A stretch of DNA of 64,000 nucleotides from JAGZHZ01 sp963929865 (GCA_963929865.1 CAWVKK010000045.1:32926-96925); one strand, 5' to 3'; positions 51,651-61,098 are shown, numbered from the stretch's first letter. A program made the numbers and translations. The notes: generated by a model not told the origin, from the letters alone.

Positions 51651-53465
51651 TCAGATTCCCAAATATTTTTTCCAAAATTCATACGAGGTCAGATACCCTT
51701 TTTTCTCCTGATAGGCTCTCTTTACGGTTTTCTGATGCTGTTCAAATTCTCCGAACGTCTGCCGGTACCGTTTTAACAGCTGTCTTCCTCTTTTTTTGTC
51801 CAGGTTCCGAATTGCTCCTGTCTGCATGTGCGGGTTGACCGCAAGCAGCGTTTTTCTCAGATATTGTCTGTGCGGCGCGTAAAACCAGTCATACGCAATG
51901 ACAACCGGTTCTTTTTTTAGCATAAAATCCGGGCAGAATAAGCCGTTAAACGTCAGGCGGTAAATCAGCTTCTCGATTCTTCCTCTTGGTCCGTCTCCAT
52001 AGACGGCGTCTAAGTCAACCGGAATCTGTTTAAATTTAGAAAGCGGCTCCATCTTTTCGTTCTTGGCTGCTTTTTCTTTCATGATGCGCTCTCCCTCCGG
52101 TTTTTCGAAGAATTCAGGTCCCTTCAGATAATCGTCCACCGCGTCCATTAAAAGCTCAGCGCTGTCATAGTTAAAACGCAGCAGCTCTACTCTTGTAAAT
52201 TTTCTCATACGTTCAACAAAATCGATTTCCTGGCAAATCCCGCTGATTGCCTGGATAGCAAGGCTGTTGCGGTGCACCTGGTACAATTCCATCGCGGCGT
52301 TAAACTTCAGCGTAAATCCCATATGCCATACGCAGATGCTGTTCATTGTGATAAACTTTGCCCGGTTTCTCAGGCTGTATTCCACATCGTCTCCTCTGAC
52401 AAACATCGGCAGAGGCAGATTGTTCATGTTGGCTGTGCTGACCGGGATGCAGCAGTACCACCAGCCCGCATACTGATTTTTTCTCTTCGGCCACGGCTCT
52501 TCATTGCGCACCACAGCGTCGAGGCGCTCCATGTCCAGTCTTCGCTTTAACGGTCCGTAGGAGCCGTCCTCGTGTACGTATCCAATGTCTTCATGCTGCT
52601 CGTTCATGTGTTCGTAAAACAGCATCGCACCGCTGATAAAATGGTCTTGGTATTCTTCTTTTAAGAGTCTGAGCAATTGATACGTTCTCTTTAAGCTTTC
52701 CGGCAGAATGATCACATCGTCGTCCATCAGCAGCACATGGGTGGCGCGCTCTTTCTGATGGTAAGCCTCAATCATTCCGCGTGCAAATCCTCCGGAGCCT
52801 CCTGTGTTCGGATTGGGGTGAACCCACAGATGATCGCATTCCAGTTCCTCTGCCGGCAGCGTTCTCCCGTTGTCAATGACATGAACATAGAAATTGTCTG
52901 CCATTTCTTCTCCGGAATGGAGAATTTCATCCTTGAGCAGCTGAATATTTGGCAGAATAAAATTTTCTTTTTTGAATGTCGTGGTGGCAAGGGCAAGGCG
53001 CACTTCCCTTTTTTTGTCTTCCTCGATTTGCGTCGCATAGTATCCGCCGTACAGGCAGCACTCTTTATATCCTACGATCTGGAATCCTACAATTGTGATC
53101 TGCTCGCCCACTTTTGGAATGTCTAAGATCAATTCCTTTTTTTCCTGCAGAGAAAAATTTTCTTCCCACAGAATTTCCTCCTGCAGCGGTCCCCGGTTCA
53201 TATAGTATCCGCTGATTCGAATCTTAAATTGTCCTTTCATGGTCAGACAGATTTTGACATTGTCAATTTTTGTATACTGAAACCATTTTTTAATCGAAAA
53301 AGAATTAAAGTAAGCTGCAAAATCTACTGTGTGGTACTCGGCGATTCCCCAGTACTCCTTATCGGCGCTCTGTTCCATTCCCTCTCCGAAATAGAACATT
53401 CTGGCGTGTGGAAGAAAACGTTTTTGTGTCGGGAAGATAATATTTTGAAGCTTTGTCAGTTTCAT
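51651..53465 (-). CDS. GlfT2-like galactofuranosyltransferase, GT2
   Basis: About 604 residues, close to mycobacterial GlfT2 (637). It has an N-terminal beta-rich domain (to about 180), a GT-A domain with NTGGSGGFARGM, LLMDDDVIILPESL (near 250, where GlfT2 has its metal-binding DDD), WWYCCIPVS and FVRGDDVEYSLRN, and a helical C-terminus. It should extend a chain with galactofuranose from UDP-Galf made by Glf. ATG 53465 starts at MKLTKLQNIIF; the frame extends to 53531 inside the upstream gene. A second copy of the family is directly upstream. Confidence 0.87.
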   Translation of the reverse strand: MKLTKLQNIIFPTQKRFLPHARMFYFGEGMEQSADKEYWGIAEYHTVDFAAYFNSFSIKKWFQYTKIDNVKICLTMKGQFKIRISGYYMNRGPLQEEILWEENFSLQEKKELILDIPKVGEQITIVGFQIVGYKECCLYGGYYATQIEEDKKREVRLALATTTFKKENFILPNIQLLKDEILHSGEEMADNFYVHVIDNGRTLPAEELECDHLWVHPNPNTGGSGGFARGMIEAYHQKERATHVLLMDDDVIILPESLKRTYQLLRLLKEEYQDHFISGAMLFYEHMNEQHEDIGYVHEDGSYGPLKRRLDMERLDAVVRNEEPWPKRKNQYAGWWYCCIPVSTANMNNLPLPMFVRGDDVEYSLRNRAKFITMNSICVWHMGFTLKFNAAMELYQVHRNSLAIQAISGICQEIDFVERMRKFTRVELLRFNYDSAELLMDAVDDYLKGPEFFEKPEGERIMKEKAAKNEKMEPLSKFKQIPVDLDAVYGDGPRGRIEKLIYRLTFNGLFCPDFMLKKEPVVIAYDWFYAPHRQYLRKTLLAVNPHMQTGAIRNLDKKRGRQLLKRYRQTFGEFEQHQKTVKRAYQEKKGYLTSYEFWKKYLGI

Positions 53466-53487
53466 AATCCTATTGTCCTTTCCTCTT

Positions 53488-55320
53488 TTATTTTTTCTTG
53501 TCTGCTTTTTTTTGACGCTTGTCAAGCCCAAGGTACTCTCTCCAGAATTCCTCTGTGATCAGCTCCGGGTAGCGCTGCTGGTACTCTCTTTTCGCCTCGT
53601 CGTAATGGCGGTCCACATAGCGCAGCGTCTTAAATAATTTCCGGTAGCATTCAAAAAAGCGCCTTAAGCTTCTCTTTACCGCAACTCCATTGCCGTTTTG
53701 ATCCATAAAGACGACTTTTCCCACGCGGTAGAGACGATATACGTTGTCATAAGGCGTCACCACAAGCGCTTTTCCCTTTTTTGCCGGAAGAAAGCAGCCG
53801 TTTAGCGATATGATCTGAAGCAGCTTTCTCTGCGGACTGATCATTTCCGCCTCTTTCAGCTGCGCGTTCTGAGCCGGATAGAGATCTTTTTTTTCCAATC
53901 CCCACATATTGACAAATGCTTCGCGGGGCTTTGTCTTATAATTGAGCGCGGCGATCTTCTGGTGGAGCAGCTGTCCGTCCTGTTCTTTCATCCAGTCGAT
54001 CCCGCGGCAGAAGTCAATCGCTCCCTTTAAGTTAAAATCCACGTATTGGTAACGGTATCTGGCGATATTGCCGCTGACCCACTTGGTCAGAATCCGCTTA
54101 AACTGGCGTTTTCCATATTTCGGATCGTGAATGGCGTTTACAATCGCCAGGTTGCGGATATCATAGTATTCCAGCACCCCCGGCATTTTGTTTTCAAACG
54201 CCTCATGCCAGATGCAGATTCCGTTTAAGAAAATAAAACCGACTCCCGTTCTCAGCCCGTATTCAATATCGTCGCGGTGAATAAAAATCGGAAGAGGAAG
54301 CTTTTCTTTCTCAATCATTGCAGCCGGCACGCAGCTGTACCACCAGCCTGTGTACTCCACGGGTTCATTTTCCAGCTCATTTTTTAAAACCATTTTTTTG
54401 TCCGTCATATCCCAGTTGTGGCGGAGAGCCTGAATATTTCCGCTGTTCCACTGACCGCCCGCCTCGTACTGCACATAGGGCGTATCCAGCCGCATCATCG
54501 CTCCTCCTATTGTGTAATTGAGATACCGGTCTTTTAGCAGAGTCAAAAGCGCATACGTTCTCTCGATCGATTCAGGCAGAATCACCGCATCGTCGTCCAT
54601 CATCAAAATATGCGTTACGTTTTTTCCGGCTTCGAGCATTCCTCTTGTAAATCCGCCTACGCCTCCTGTGTTCTTGTTTTTCACCATATGCGTATGCGGA
54701 ATCTGATTTATGCTCTGCGGCAAGGTCTGTCCGTTGTCTGATAGATAGACGGCGATCTTTCCATTTAATTCTGAATGTTCATTTTCCAGAAATGCTTCCT
54801 GCAAGATCTTCATATTCCGCTTTACATACGCTTCTCGCTTAAATGTACAGATATTCAGCCCTATGCAGACCTCGCGCCTTTTCTGATCTTTTGTGACGTA
54901 TTCCCCTCCATAAAAGATGCCGGTGCCGCGTAAGCTTTCGCACGAAATATAAAATATGCCTTCTTTTTCCAGGATTCCGAAATCTGCCGTCTCCTCTTTT
55001 TTTTCCGCCGCTTTTAAGATGTATTCTTTTAGCCTCCGGGTATGGCACACGCCCTGCCGCAAAAATTTGTGATATAAGACAATACGGAACTCCCCCTGAA
55101 GAGTCATCTTCAGAGAAACTTCCGCGACTGTCGTATATTTCTTCCATTTTCCGCTTGAAAAGCTGTTGAAATACGTATCGAACACCACTTTCTGCCCTTC
55201 CTGCAAAAAGAGTTCTCCGTTTGCAGGTCCGCATTCCAGCGGCTCTTTGCTGTCATAGTACAGTTTTCTCTCCCTCTGCGGCATATCCGGCGGGAGCAAT
55301 AATTTCTGCAGTTTTATCAT
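53488..55320 (-). CDS. GlfT2-like galactofuranosyltransferase, GT2 (second copy)
   Basis: About 610 residues with the same order as its neighbour: N-terminal beta-rich domain, KNTGGVGGFTRGM, LMMDDDAVILPESI (near 240), WWYSCVPAAM, FIHRDDIEYGLR and a helical C-terminus. Sequence similarity to the downstream copy is clear but moderate, so the two probably catalyse different linkages, alternate, or act as initiator and polymerase. ATG 55320 (MIKLQKLLLPP) is chosen; the frame extends to 55371 inside wzt. Confidence 0.87.
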   Translation of the reverse strand: MIKLQKLLLPPDMPQRERKLYYDSKEPLECGPANGELFLQEGQKVVFDTYFNSFSSGKWKKYTTVAEVSLKMTLQGEFRIVLYHKFLRQGVCHTRRLKEYILKAAEKKEETADFGILEKEGIFYISCESLRGTGIFYGGEYVTKDQKRREVCIGLNICTFKREAYVKRNMKILQEAFLENEHSELNGKIAVYLSDNGQTLPQSINQIPHTHMVKNKNTGGVGGFTRGMLEAGKNVTHILMMDDDAVILPESIERTYALLTLLKDRYLNYTIGGAMMRLDTPYVQYEAGGQWNSGNIQALRHNWDMTDKKMVLKNELENEPVEYTGWWYSCVPAAMIEKEKLPLPIFIHRDDIEYGLRTGVGFIFLNGICIWHEAFENKMPGVLEYYDIRNLAIVNAIHDPKYGKRQFKRILTKWVSGNIARYRYQYVDFNLKGAIDFCRGIDWMKEQDGQLLHQKIAALNYKTKPREAFVNMWGLEKKDLYPAQNAQLKEAEMISPQRKLLQIISLNGCFLPAKKGKALVVTPYDNVYRLYRVGKVVFMDQNGNGVAVKRSLRRFFECYRKLFKTLRYVDRHYDEAKREYQQRYPELITEEFWREYLGLDKRQKKADKKK

Positions 55321-55330
55321 AGCTTTCACC

Positions 55331-56083
55331 CTATTTTTTATCTTGTTCCAGAGATTCCATATAGGCGTCACAGACGCTTTCTACTTCTCCGCTCATCATA
55401 GTCTTCCCCCTGTTGATCCAGATTGCATGATCGCACAGCTTTTTTACCGAATCAATATTGTGGGAGACATACAAAAGTGTCGTGCCTCCGCTGAGCATCT
55501 CCTGCATACGGACGTTGCACTTCTTTCGGAAGCGCGCGTCCCCGACCGCCAGGATCTCGTCTACCACTAAAATATCCGGATTCACCATCGTCGCGACAGA
55601 AAAGCCAAGCCGCGCTTTCATACCGGAGGAAAAATTTTTGATCGGAGAATCCAAAAATTCGTGCAGATCAGCAAACTCTACGATCTCGTCAAAGTGTTCG
55701 TCCATAAACTTTTTAGAGTGCCCTAAAACCGTTCCGTTCAGGTAAATGTTTTCCCTCGCGGTCAGATTCATGTCAAACCCTGCCCCCAGCTCAATCAAAG
55801 GAGCGATCTCCCCCCGCACGATCACCTCTCCTTTGTACGGCTTCATAATGCCGCTGATTGCTTTCAGCAGCGTAGATTTTCCGGAGCCGTTTGTCCCGAT
55901 CAGTCCCCACGCTTCCCCTTTTTTGATCTTCAGATTGATGTGCTGCAGCGCGAGAAATTCCTGAAACATCAGCTCTCTCTTTACCAGTTTGATGAAATAC
56001 TCCTTTAGGTTGTCCACTTTCTCGCTCGCCAGATTAAAGCGAATCGTCAGATCATTTACTTCAATAATGTATTGTTCTTTCAT
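55331..56083 (-). CDS. wzt: Polysaccharide ABC exporter ATPase (Wzt/TagH-like), no recognition domain
   Basis: A 250-residue ATPase with Walker A GLIGTNGSGKSTLLK, signature NFSSGMKARLGFSVA and Walker B ILVVDEILAVGDA. It ends soon after the ATPase fold, unlike the 432-residue Wzt of cluster A, so export here should not need a terminal cap signal, as in Wzt systems lacking the C-terminal domain. It pairs with the permease encoded 14 bp upstream. Confidence 0.92.
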   Translation of the reverse strand: MKEQYIIEVNDLTIRFNLASEKVDNLKEYFIKLVKRELMFQEFLALQHINLKIKKGEAWGLIGTNGSGKSTLLKAISGIMKPYKGEVIVRGEIAPLIELGAGFDMNLTARENIYLNGTVLGHSKKFMDEHFDEIVEFADLHEFLDSPIKNFSSGMKARLGFSVATMVNPDILVVDEILAVGDARFRKKCNVRMQEMLSGGTTLLYVSHNIDSVKKLCDHAIWINRGKTMMSGEVESVCDAYMESLEQDKK

Positions 56084-56097
56084 ATGCCCACCATTCT

Positions 56098-56886
56098 TTA
56101 GATATATAAAATAAAACGATCCTGAGATCTGCGGAACGTCACAATTCCAATTGCCAGTGTCACAAACGCAATCACCCAGCCCATGAGAAACACTCTCGGC
56201 TCCGTCATCTGCCCTTCGTAGATGAAGTCCCGGAACTGCTGAATGTAATAGTACAGCGGATTATACGTTTTGATAAAGCTCTGGAGCCGTTCCGGAAGAG
56301 AGGTAATCGGATAAAAAATTGCGGACAAGTACATCCATGCCGTTGTCACTGCCTTATAAATATACTGCATGTCTCTGAAGAAGACATTTGCCTGCGCTAA
56401 AAACAATCCCAGTCCGAGGCAGAAAATATAAATCTGGATAATCACAAGCGGAAACAGGAAAAAGTAAGGCGTAAAAGGCGCTCTTGTCGCGATCATCACA
56501 ATCAGCAGAGCTCCGAGGGACAGCACAAAGTCCACAAGGCAGCTTGTCACCTTTGCCAGCGTAAAAATATATTTCGGCACATATGTTTTTTTGATCAGCG
56601 ACGCATTGGCAATGATCGACCGCATCGCCGCGTTTGTCGAGGTTGTCATAAACTCAAACAGCGTGCGTCCTGTCAGCAGATAGACAGGGAAATTGTGGAT
56701 AGATTTGTGAAACATCGTAGAAAATACAATGGTCATCACGATCATAATCAGGAGAGGGTTCAGCACGCTCCAGACATATCCGAGGAAGCTTCTGCGGTAT
56801 TTTAATTTTAAGTCCCTCGATACCAGCTGTATCACAAGATCCTTATATTTATACAACGTGTCAAATGTCGATTTCAATGCATCCAT
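56098..56886 (-). CDS. wzm: Polysaccharide ABC exporter permease (Wzm/TagG-like)
   Basis: About 262 residues, six hydrophobic segments, with VSRDLKLKYRRSFLGYVWSVLN-type start (seen in two parts, DLKLKYRRSFLGYVW and SVLNPLLIMIVM) and FFRDMQYIYKAVTTAWMY and FYPITSLPERL typical of Wzm/TagG. ATG 56886 has AAAGGTGG and overlaps the preceding gene by 13 bp. It exports the cluster B glycan with the ATPase downstream. Confidence 0.92.
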   Translation of the reverse strand: MDALKSTFDTLYKYKDLVIQLVSRDLKLKYRRSFLGYVWSVLNPLLIMIVMTIVFSTMFHKSIHNFPVYLLTGRTLFEFMTTSTNAAMRSIIANASLIKKTYVPKYIFTLAKVTSCLVDFVLSLGALLIVMIATRAPFTPYFFLFPLVIIQIYIFCLGLGLFLAQANVFFRDMQYIYKAVTTAWMYLSAIFYPITSLPERLQSFIKTYNPLYYYIQQFRDFIYEGQMTEPRVFLMGWVIAFVTLAIGIVTFRRSQDRFILYI

Positions 56887-57893
56887 CTGTTTTTCCACCT
56901 TTCTGAAATGTCAAATGCTTTTTTTGCTGCCGGATAAAGGCAAAAAAAAGAACCTCTCAGCATCCGGACAGCTGTGTTTGTGACTCTTTTGTACACAACC
57001 GGATACTTCTGTCTGATCAGCTGGTCGAACTGCGCCATCTCTTCGCGATTTTTTCTGCTGAGCGGATAGCTCAAAAATATTTTAAAACGGCTGGTCACCA
57101 TACGGGCCAGAATATTCTCCATATAGAAAATGTACTCGCTTCCGATCTTTTTCTGCTTCTGTTCCTCATAATACGCAAAAAGGCGTCTTAAGACGCGGTC
57201 AAAATTCTCCTGGTGTTTTTGCATTCCTTTTAAGTTCATGCTCTGCGTCGGAATCCCGATGCGGTACCGATAGACGTACTCGTCGAGGCATACAACTGTT
57301 TTGATATAGGGAATCGGGAACAAAATAAACTCCATATCGACATAATAGCAGTGTTCGTCCAGTTTCGGCATAAAGCGTTTTAAAATTTCTGTCTTAAAGG
57401 TGACCGTGTGCATCTTAAAATAAGCGTCCTGACCAATCTGGGAAAACTGATATTCCCGCCCGTATTCCACGCCGTGAAACGGTTCCGTTCTCTCCGCCTT
57501 TACACGGTTCGTCCCGTCCGCAAACCAGTAATAGTTTGACACGACAAGGTCACAGTCTGTGCTTTCCAGACATGCGAGCAGCCTTTCAAATGGCTTTTGC
57601 TTGACATAGTCGTCGCCGTCGACCACCTTCAGATACTTTCCCGACGCTCTTTCCACCCCGCAGTTGACCGCAGAGCCGTGTCCTCCGTTTTCTTTGCGAA
57701 TGACGTGAAAAATTTCCGGAATCTTTCTTTCGTATTCCTGCGCGATCTCAGACGAATGATCAGTGGAGCCGTCGTCGATAATTAAAACCTCCAGCTTTTC
57801 CTTCCACGTTGGAAGCAAAAATGAATCCAGACAAGCTCTTAAGTATTTTTCTACATTGTAGGCTGGAACTACCACTGTTAAAATTTTTTTCAT
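56874..57893 (-). CDS. Glycosyltransferase family 2
   Basis: A 339-residue GT-A enzyme: LTVVVPAYNVEKYLRAC, IIDDGSTDHSSEI, ENGGHGSAVNCGVERASG and metal site LKVVDGDDYVKQ. A helical C-terminal half follows. It is of the EpsH/CpsI type that adds one sugar early in a repeat. It has its own promoter at 57954-57982 and overlaps wzm. Confidence 0.88.
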   Translation of the reverse strand: MKKILTVVVPAYNVEKYLRACLDSFLLPTWKEKLEVLIIDDGSTDHSSEIAQEYERKIPEIFHVIRKENGGHGSAVNCGVERASGKYLKVVDGDDYVKQKPFERLLACLESTDCDLVVSNYYWFADGTNRVKAERTEPFHGVEYGREYQFSQIGQDAYFKMHTVTFKTEILKRFMPKLDEHCYYVDMEFILFPIPYIKTVVCLDEYVYRYRIGIPTQSMNLKGMQKHQENFDRVLRRLFAYYEEQKQKKIGSEYIFYMENILARMVTSRFKIFLSYPLSRKNREEMAQFDQLIRQKYPVVYKRVTNTAVRMLRGSFFCLYPAAKKAFDISERWKNRWMH

Positions 57894-57953
57894 ATTCGCT
57901 CCATTTCAGGAATTCTCATTCCTCTTTCTTTTCCTGTTTCTTCCAGGTTTTTT

Positions 57954-57982
57954 ATTATATCACAGCGCATTCTAAGAGTAAA
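57954..57982 (-). promoter_or_regulatory. Internal promoter of cluster B
   Basis: TTTACT (57982-57977), 17-nt spacer, TATAAT (57959-57954) with an extended TG. About 60 nt upstream of the GT2 start. Confidence 0.72.
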
Positions 57983-57987
57983 GCGGA

Positions 57988-58755
57988 TTACCTTTTTCTC
58001 CTGGATGCGCTTGCATATTTCCACACTCCGCACACGGCGTATTCCATAAAATATCTGACCCGTTTGCGCATGGGAAATTCCATATAGCGGTAAACCTTCC
58101 AGGTCATCCCCGCCGCGTGAATCTTGTTTCCTGACTTTCCCTTGCTGCTTAGGCGGTATTTTAACAGGGGCTCTTTCATCCCGTACCCATCGCCGTACTT
58201 TTTTAAGATTTTCAGCCATGCAAGGTAATCTTCATGGCAGTCTTCATGCTCCATCGGAACTGCCTCCATCGCCTCCCGTCTTACCAGGACAGAAGAGCAG
58301 GCAATGCAGTTGTTTGAAAGCATTTTCCGGTATGTAATGCGTTCCGGAACGGAAATCACTTTTCCCGTCTTTTTTCCGTCCTCCGTCACCAGCTCTCTTG
58401 CCGTGGAACACAGCACCACTTTTTTCTCTTTCATGACGGCGAGCTGTCTTTCCAGCTTTCCCGCCGCCCACCAGTCGTCGGCGTCGAGGAAAGCGATATA
58501 CTTCCCTCTCGCCATCCTGACGCCTTTATTTCTCGTAGCGGCTGCGCCGAGATTTTTTTCATTTTTGATATAGCGGATTCTCTGATCCGCCTGATACGCT
58601 TTCATCACCTGATCGAGCGGATCCTCCGGGCAGTCGTCCAAAACCAGAATCTCTAAGTCTACATTCTGCATCAGCGCCGAATCAATCGCCTGTCCGATCC
58701 ATTGTCTGCACCGATATGCCGGAATCACAACCGAAACCAGCGGTTCACTTCTCAT
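57988..58755 (-). CDS. Glycosyltransferase family 2
   Basis: A 255-residue GT-A enzyme: VSVVIPAYRCRQWIGQAI, LVLDDCPEDPL, NLGAAATRNKGVRMARG and metal site AFLDADDWWAAGKL, with HEDCHEDYLAWLKIL as acceptor side. The compact form suggests a single-sugar transferase. Its start overlaps the end of the initiating transferase gene by 11 bp, so it most likely adds the second sugar to the lipid carrier. Confidence 0.88.
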   Translation of the reverse strand: MRSEPLVSVVIPAYRCRQWIGQAIDSALMQNVDLEILVLDDCPEDPLDQVMKAYQADQRIRYIKNEKNLGAAATRNKGVRMARGKYIAFLDADDWWAAGKLERQLAVMKEKKVVLCSTARELVTEDGKKTGKVISVPERITYRKMLSNNCIACSSVLVRREAMEAVPMEHEDCHEDYLAWLKILKKYGDGYGMKEPLLKYRLSSKGKSGNKIHAAGMTWKVYRYMEFPMRKRVRYFMEYAVCGVWKYASASRRKR

Positions 58756-60160
58756 GTTCTTCTTCCTTTTCCTCTTTGAATGCGGTTGATCTTTCTTTTG
58801 TGGCTGCTGTAATCTGCCACTGCTCTACTCCCTCTGTGTTTTCCTTCTGGAACAAAATCTTAAAGGTTGTCATCAAAATCTGAATGTCGAGCAAAAACGT
58901 GTAATTCTCAATATAAGTCAGATCTAATTTCAGTTTGTCATACGGCGTTGTGTTATATTTTCCATAGACCTGCGCATAGCCGGTCAGCCCTGCTTTCACC
59001 TTCAGCCGGTACGGAAATTCCGGAATTTCTTTTGTGTACTGGGCCGCGATCTCAGGCCGTTCCGGTCTTGGTCCCACAAGAGACATATCGCCTTTGATGA
59101 TATTGAACAGCTGCGGCAGCTCGTCAAAGTGGATATTCCGGATTACACGTCCCACAGGCGTGATCCTGCTGTCGTCTTTCATCGCCAGTCTTGCCCCCGC
59201 TTTTTCCGAGTCCACTCTCATGCTCCGGAATTTGTACACCTGAAAAATCTTTCCGTCTGTCGTCAGACGATCCTGCCGGTAAAATACAGGTCCGTGATCG
59301 TACGCTTTGATTAAAACCGCAATGAGCGCCATGACCGGCGATGCAATCACAAGCCCGACAAGCGAGCAGACAAGGTCAAACCCTCTCTTTAAAATCTGCT
59401 GTTCGATCGTCAGCCTTCTGTTTCGGAATAAAAGGAGCGGCGAGTCGAACAGATGAATTTTCGCAGAACTCATAATCATGATATCCGAAATCTTCGGCAC
59501 CGAATAACACCGGATGTCCTTCTCAAAGCAGTATTTTAAGTAGAGATTTCTCTCATGGGACGGCATATCCCCAAGGACAACCGCATGGTAGTCGCAGATT
59601 CTCTCCTTGATTTTCTTTTCTCCCACGCTTAGATGGACAGCCTCGGCAATCTGGTATTTGTCCTCCCTCGTGGAGATCTTTTCCATCAGCTCCACCGGAC
59701 TGTGGTCGCCGTAAATAAAAAGCATATTTCTTGGCGGATAAATCCGGCTGTAAATCCAGCGCATAAATACAATCCATACAAAAACCGCCAGCAGCTCTAC
59801 GCATGTCAGCCAGATCATAGGCGCTATATGATCCAGAAATTTCCAGTGACCGATCAGAGCAAGCTGCAGATAGGCGATCCCGTTTGTAAATAAGACGGAA
59901 ATCACCTGGGAGAACAGCACTTCCAGCACTCGCAGATATCCGACCTTAAAGCCGCCGAATACTCTTAAAAACAGAAACAGGATCACGCCGTACAATCCGA
60001 TCAAAGCCCAGTTGCCTCTGTACCAGTATAAGACTCCGATGATGGCACGGTCATTATAGTGGTGAAACCACACATATGCAAATAAGCCGGTCTGTACTCC
60101 CATAATAAATGCGGATGCTAAAAACATGATCAGCCTCTTATATTGTTCTCTTCGTTCCAC
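58745..60160 (-). CDS. Polyprenyl glycosylphosphotransferase (initiating sugar transferase), cluster B
   Basis: About 471 residues: four or five transmembrane segments, a nucleotide-binding-like middle, another transmembrane segment (LVCSLVGLVIASPVMALIAVL) and the catalytic domain PVFYRQDRLTTDGK, KFRSMRVDSEKAG, HFDELPQLFNIIKGDM, VGPRPERPE and LKVKAGLTGYAQVYG. It charges undecaprenyl phosphate with the first sugar of the cluster B glycan. The frame is open to 60391, but GTG 60160 has GAGGT at good spacing and homology begins there. Confidence 0.9.
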   Translation of the reverse strand: MERREQYKRLIMFLASAFIMGVQTGLFAYVWFHHYNDRAIIGVLYWYRGNWALIGLYGVILFLFLRVFGGFKVGYLRVLEVLFSQVISVLFTNGIAYLQLALIGHWKFLDHIAPMIWLTCVELLAVFVWIVFMRWIYSRIYPPRNMLFIYGDHSPVELMEKISTREDKYQIAEAVHLSVGEKKIKERICDYHAVVLGDMPSHERNLYLKYCFEKDIRCYSVPKISDIMIMSSAKIHLFDSPLLLFRNRRLTIEQQILKRGFDLVCSLVGLVIASPVMALIAVLIKAYDHGPVFYRQDRLTTDGKIFQVYKFRSMRVDSEKAGARLAMKDDSRITPVGRVIRNIHFDELPQLFNIIKGDMSLVGPRPERPEIAAQYTKEIPEFPYRLKVKAGLTGYAQVYGKYNTTPYDKLKLDLTYIENYTFLLDIQILMTTFKILFQKENTEGVEQWQITAATKERSTAFKEEKEEEHEK

Positions 60161-60250
60161 ATGCACGACCTCATTTCTATCTGATATATTGCAATCCCGC
60201 CGCAGATTTAATTTCTCGATTTTTTGGGGGATTTCCTCTTTTGCTTTTTC

Positions 60251-60279
60251 ATTATAGAACAAACTGCGTGAAAAAACAA
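60251..60279 (-). promoter_or_regulatory. Promoter of glycan cluster B
   Basis: TTGTTT (60279-60274), 17-nt spacer, TATAAT (60256-60251), about 80 nt before the GTG start and directly after a terminator. Confidence 0.78.
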
Positions 60280-60280
60280 T

Positions 60281-60327
60281 AAAAAAGACATTTCCTGTTT
60301 TTATAAATCTCTGGAAATGTCTTTTTT
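60281..60327. terminator. Strong terminator ending the membrane-protein/amidase unit
   Basis: AAAAAAGACATTTCC and GGAAATGTCTTTTTT form a long perfect stem, with T runs on both strands, 13 nt past the stop of the gene at 60340. Confidence 0.92.
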
Positions 60328-60339
60328 GCCGTGTTTTTC

Positions 60340-61086
60340 TTAATTTCTGACATAAACACAGTACGCCCCGGTATCTCCCAAAAGACTCCATCCCAGTTCT
60401 TCCGGTACCCGTTCAAATTTCGCGTCTGCCTTTGCCACAATGTAAGGGCAGTCATAATATTCCGCCACCGCATCGAGATATTCCGTATCGATCGTCTCCT
60501 GCCGCAGGGCTTCCATAACGTTTGTCAGGTTTGAAGAGTATCCTCTTCTGCCGTACAGCATGGTCACATCCGCCGAATATTGCCTGATATACGTGATCAG
60601 ATCCGGGTGTACAATAGCCCGTCCTCTTGCTCCGTCCTGCAGGATCAGATTGCACACTCCCGCCGCCTGATCGGGAATCTTGTAGGCATTCTCCGCCCGG
60701 GCATAATTTTCAGACGTATAGATCCATCTGCCGCCTGCCGCCACAATGCCTGCAAACATAAGGCAGGCAAAAATCCGCATAAACCGTTCTTTTCTCTCCC
60801 ATACGGCGTCTGTGATCACATAGGCTGTCAGCGGAAGCACTGGCAGCATCCAGAAAACTCTCCAGTAGACATTTCCCTCCAGCATTTTCTCCAGCACGAT
60901 CACCACAATCGGGTTAAAAATGAGAAGCAGCAGCGCGACCGCACTCCAGGCAAGAAATCCCGCCTGCTTTCTCGCATGTCTTCTTGCAAAAATATAAATC
61001 ACAGCCGCGACCAGAAAGTAAAAATACCATCCTTCTCCAAAGTACTGCAAAAATGCTCTTCCCGCCACGTCCAGCGCGTCTTTCAT
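60340..61086 (-). CDS. Membrane protein of unknown function with soluble C-terminal half
   Basis: About 248 residues: three or four hydrophobic segments (YFLVAAVIYIFA, FLAWSAVALLLLIFNPIVVIVLE-type, FMRIFACLMFAGIVAAGG) joined by GNVYWRVFWMLPVLPLTAYV, then about 130 soluble residues (AGVCNLILQDG, AIVHPDLITYIRQYSADV, CPYIVAKADAKF). It reads like the C-terminal half of larger DUF6077-type membrane proteins, whose N-terminal half would be the gene 12 bp upstream. The upstream stop overlaps an AGGAGG that serves ATG 61086, so two coupled genes are more likely than a frameshift. Function unknown; a GT-C-like role is possible. Confidence 0.65.
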   Translation of the reverse strand: MKDALDVAGRAFLQYFGEGWYFYFLVAAVIYIFARRHARKQAGFLAWSAVALLLLIFNPIVVIVLEKMLEGNVYWRVFWMLPVLPLTAYVITDAVWERKERFMRIFACLMFAGIVAAGGRWIYTSENYARAENAYKIPDQAAGVCNLILQDGARGRAIVHPDLITYIRQYSADVTMLYGRRGYSSNLTNVMEALRQETIDTEYLDAVAEYYDCPYIVAKADAKFERVPEELGWSLLGDTGAYCVYVRN

Positions 61087-61098
61087 ATCCATTTCCTC

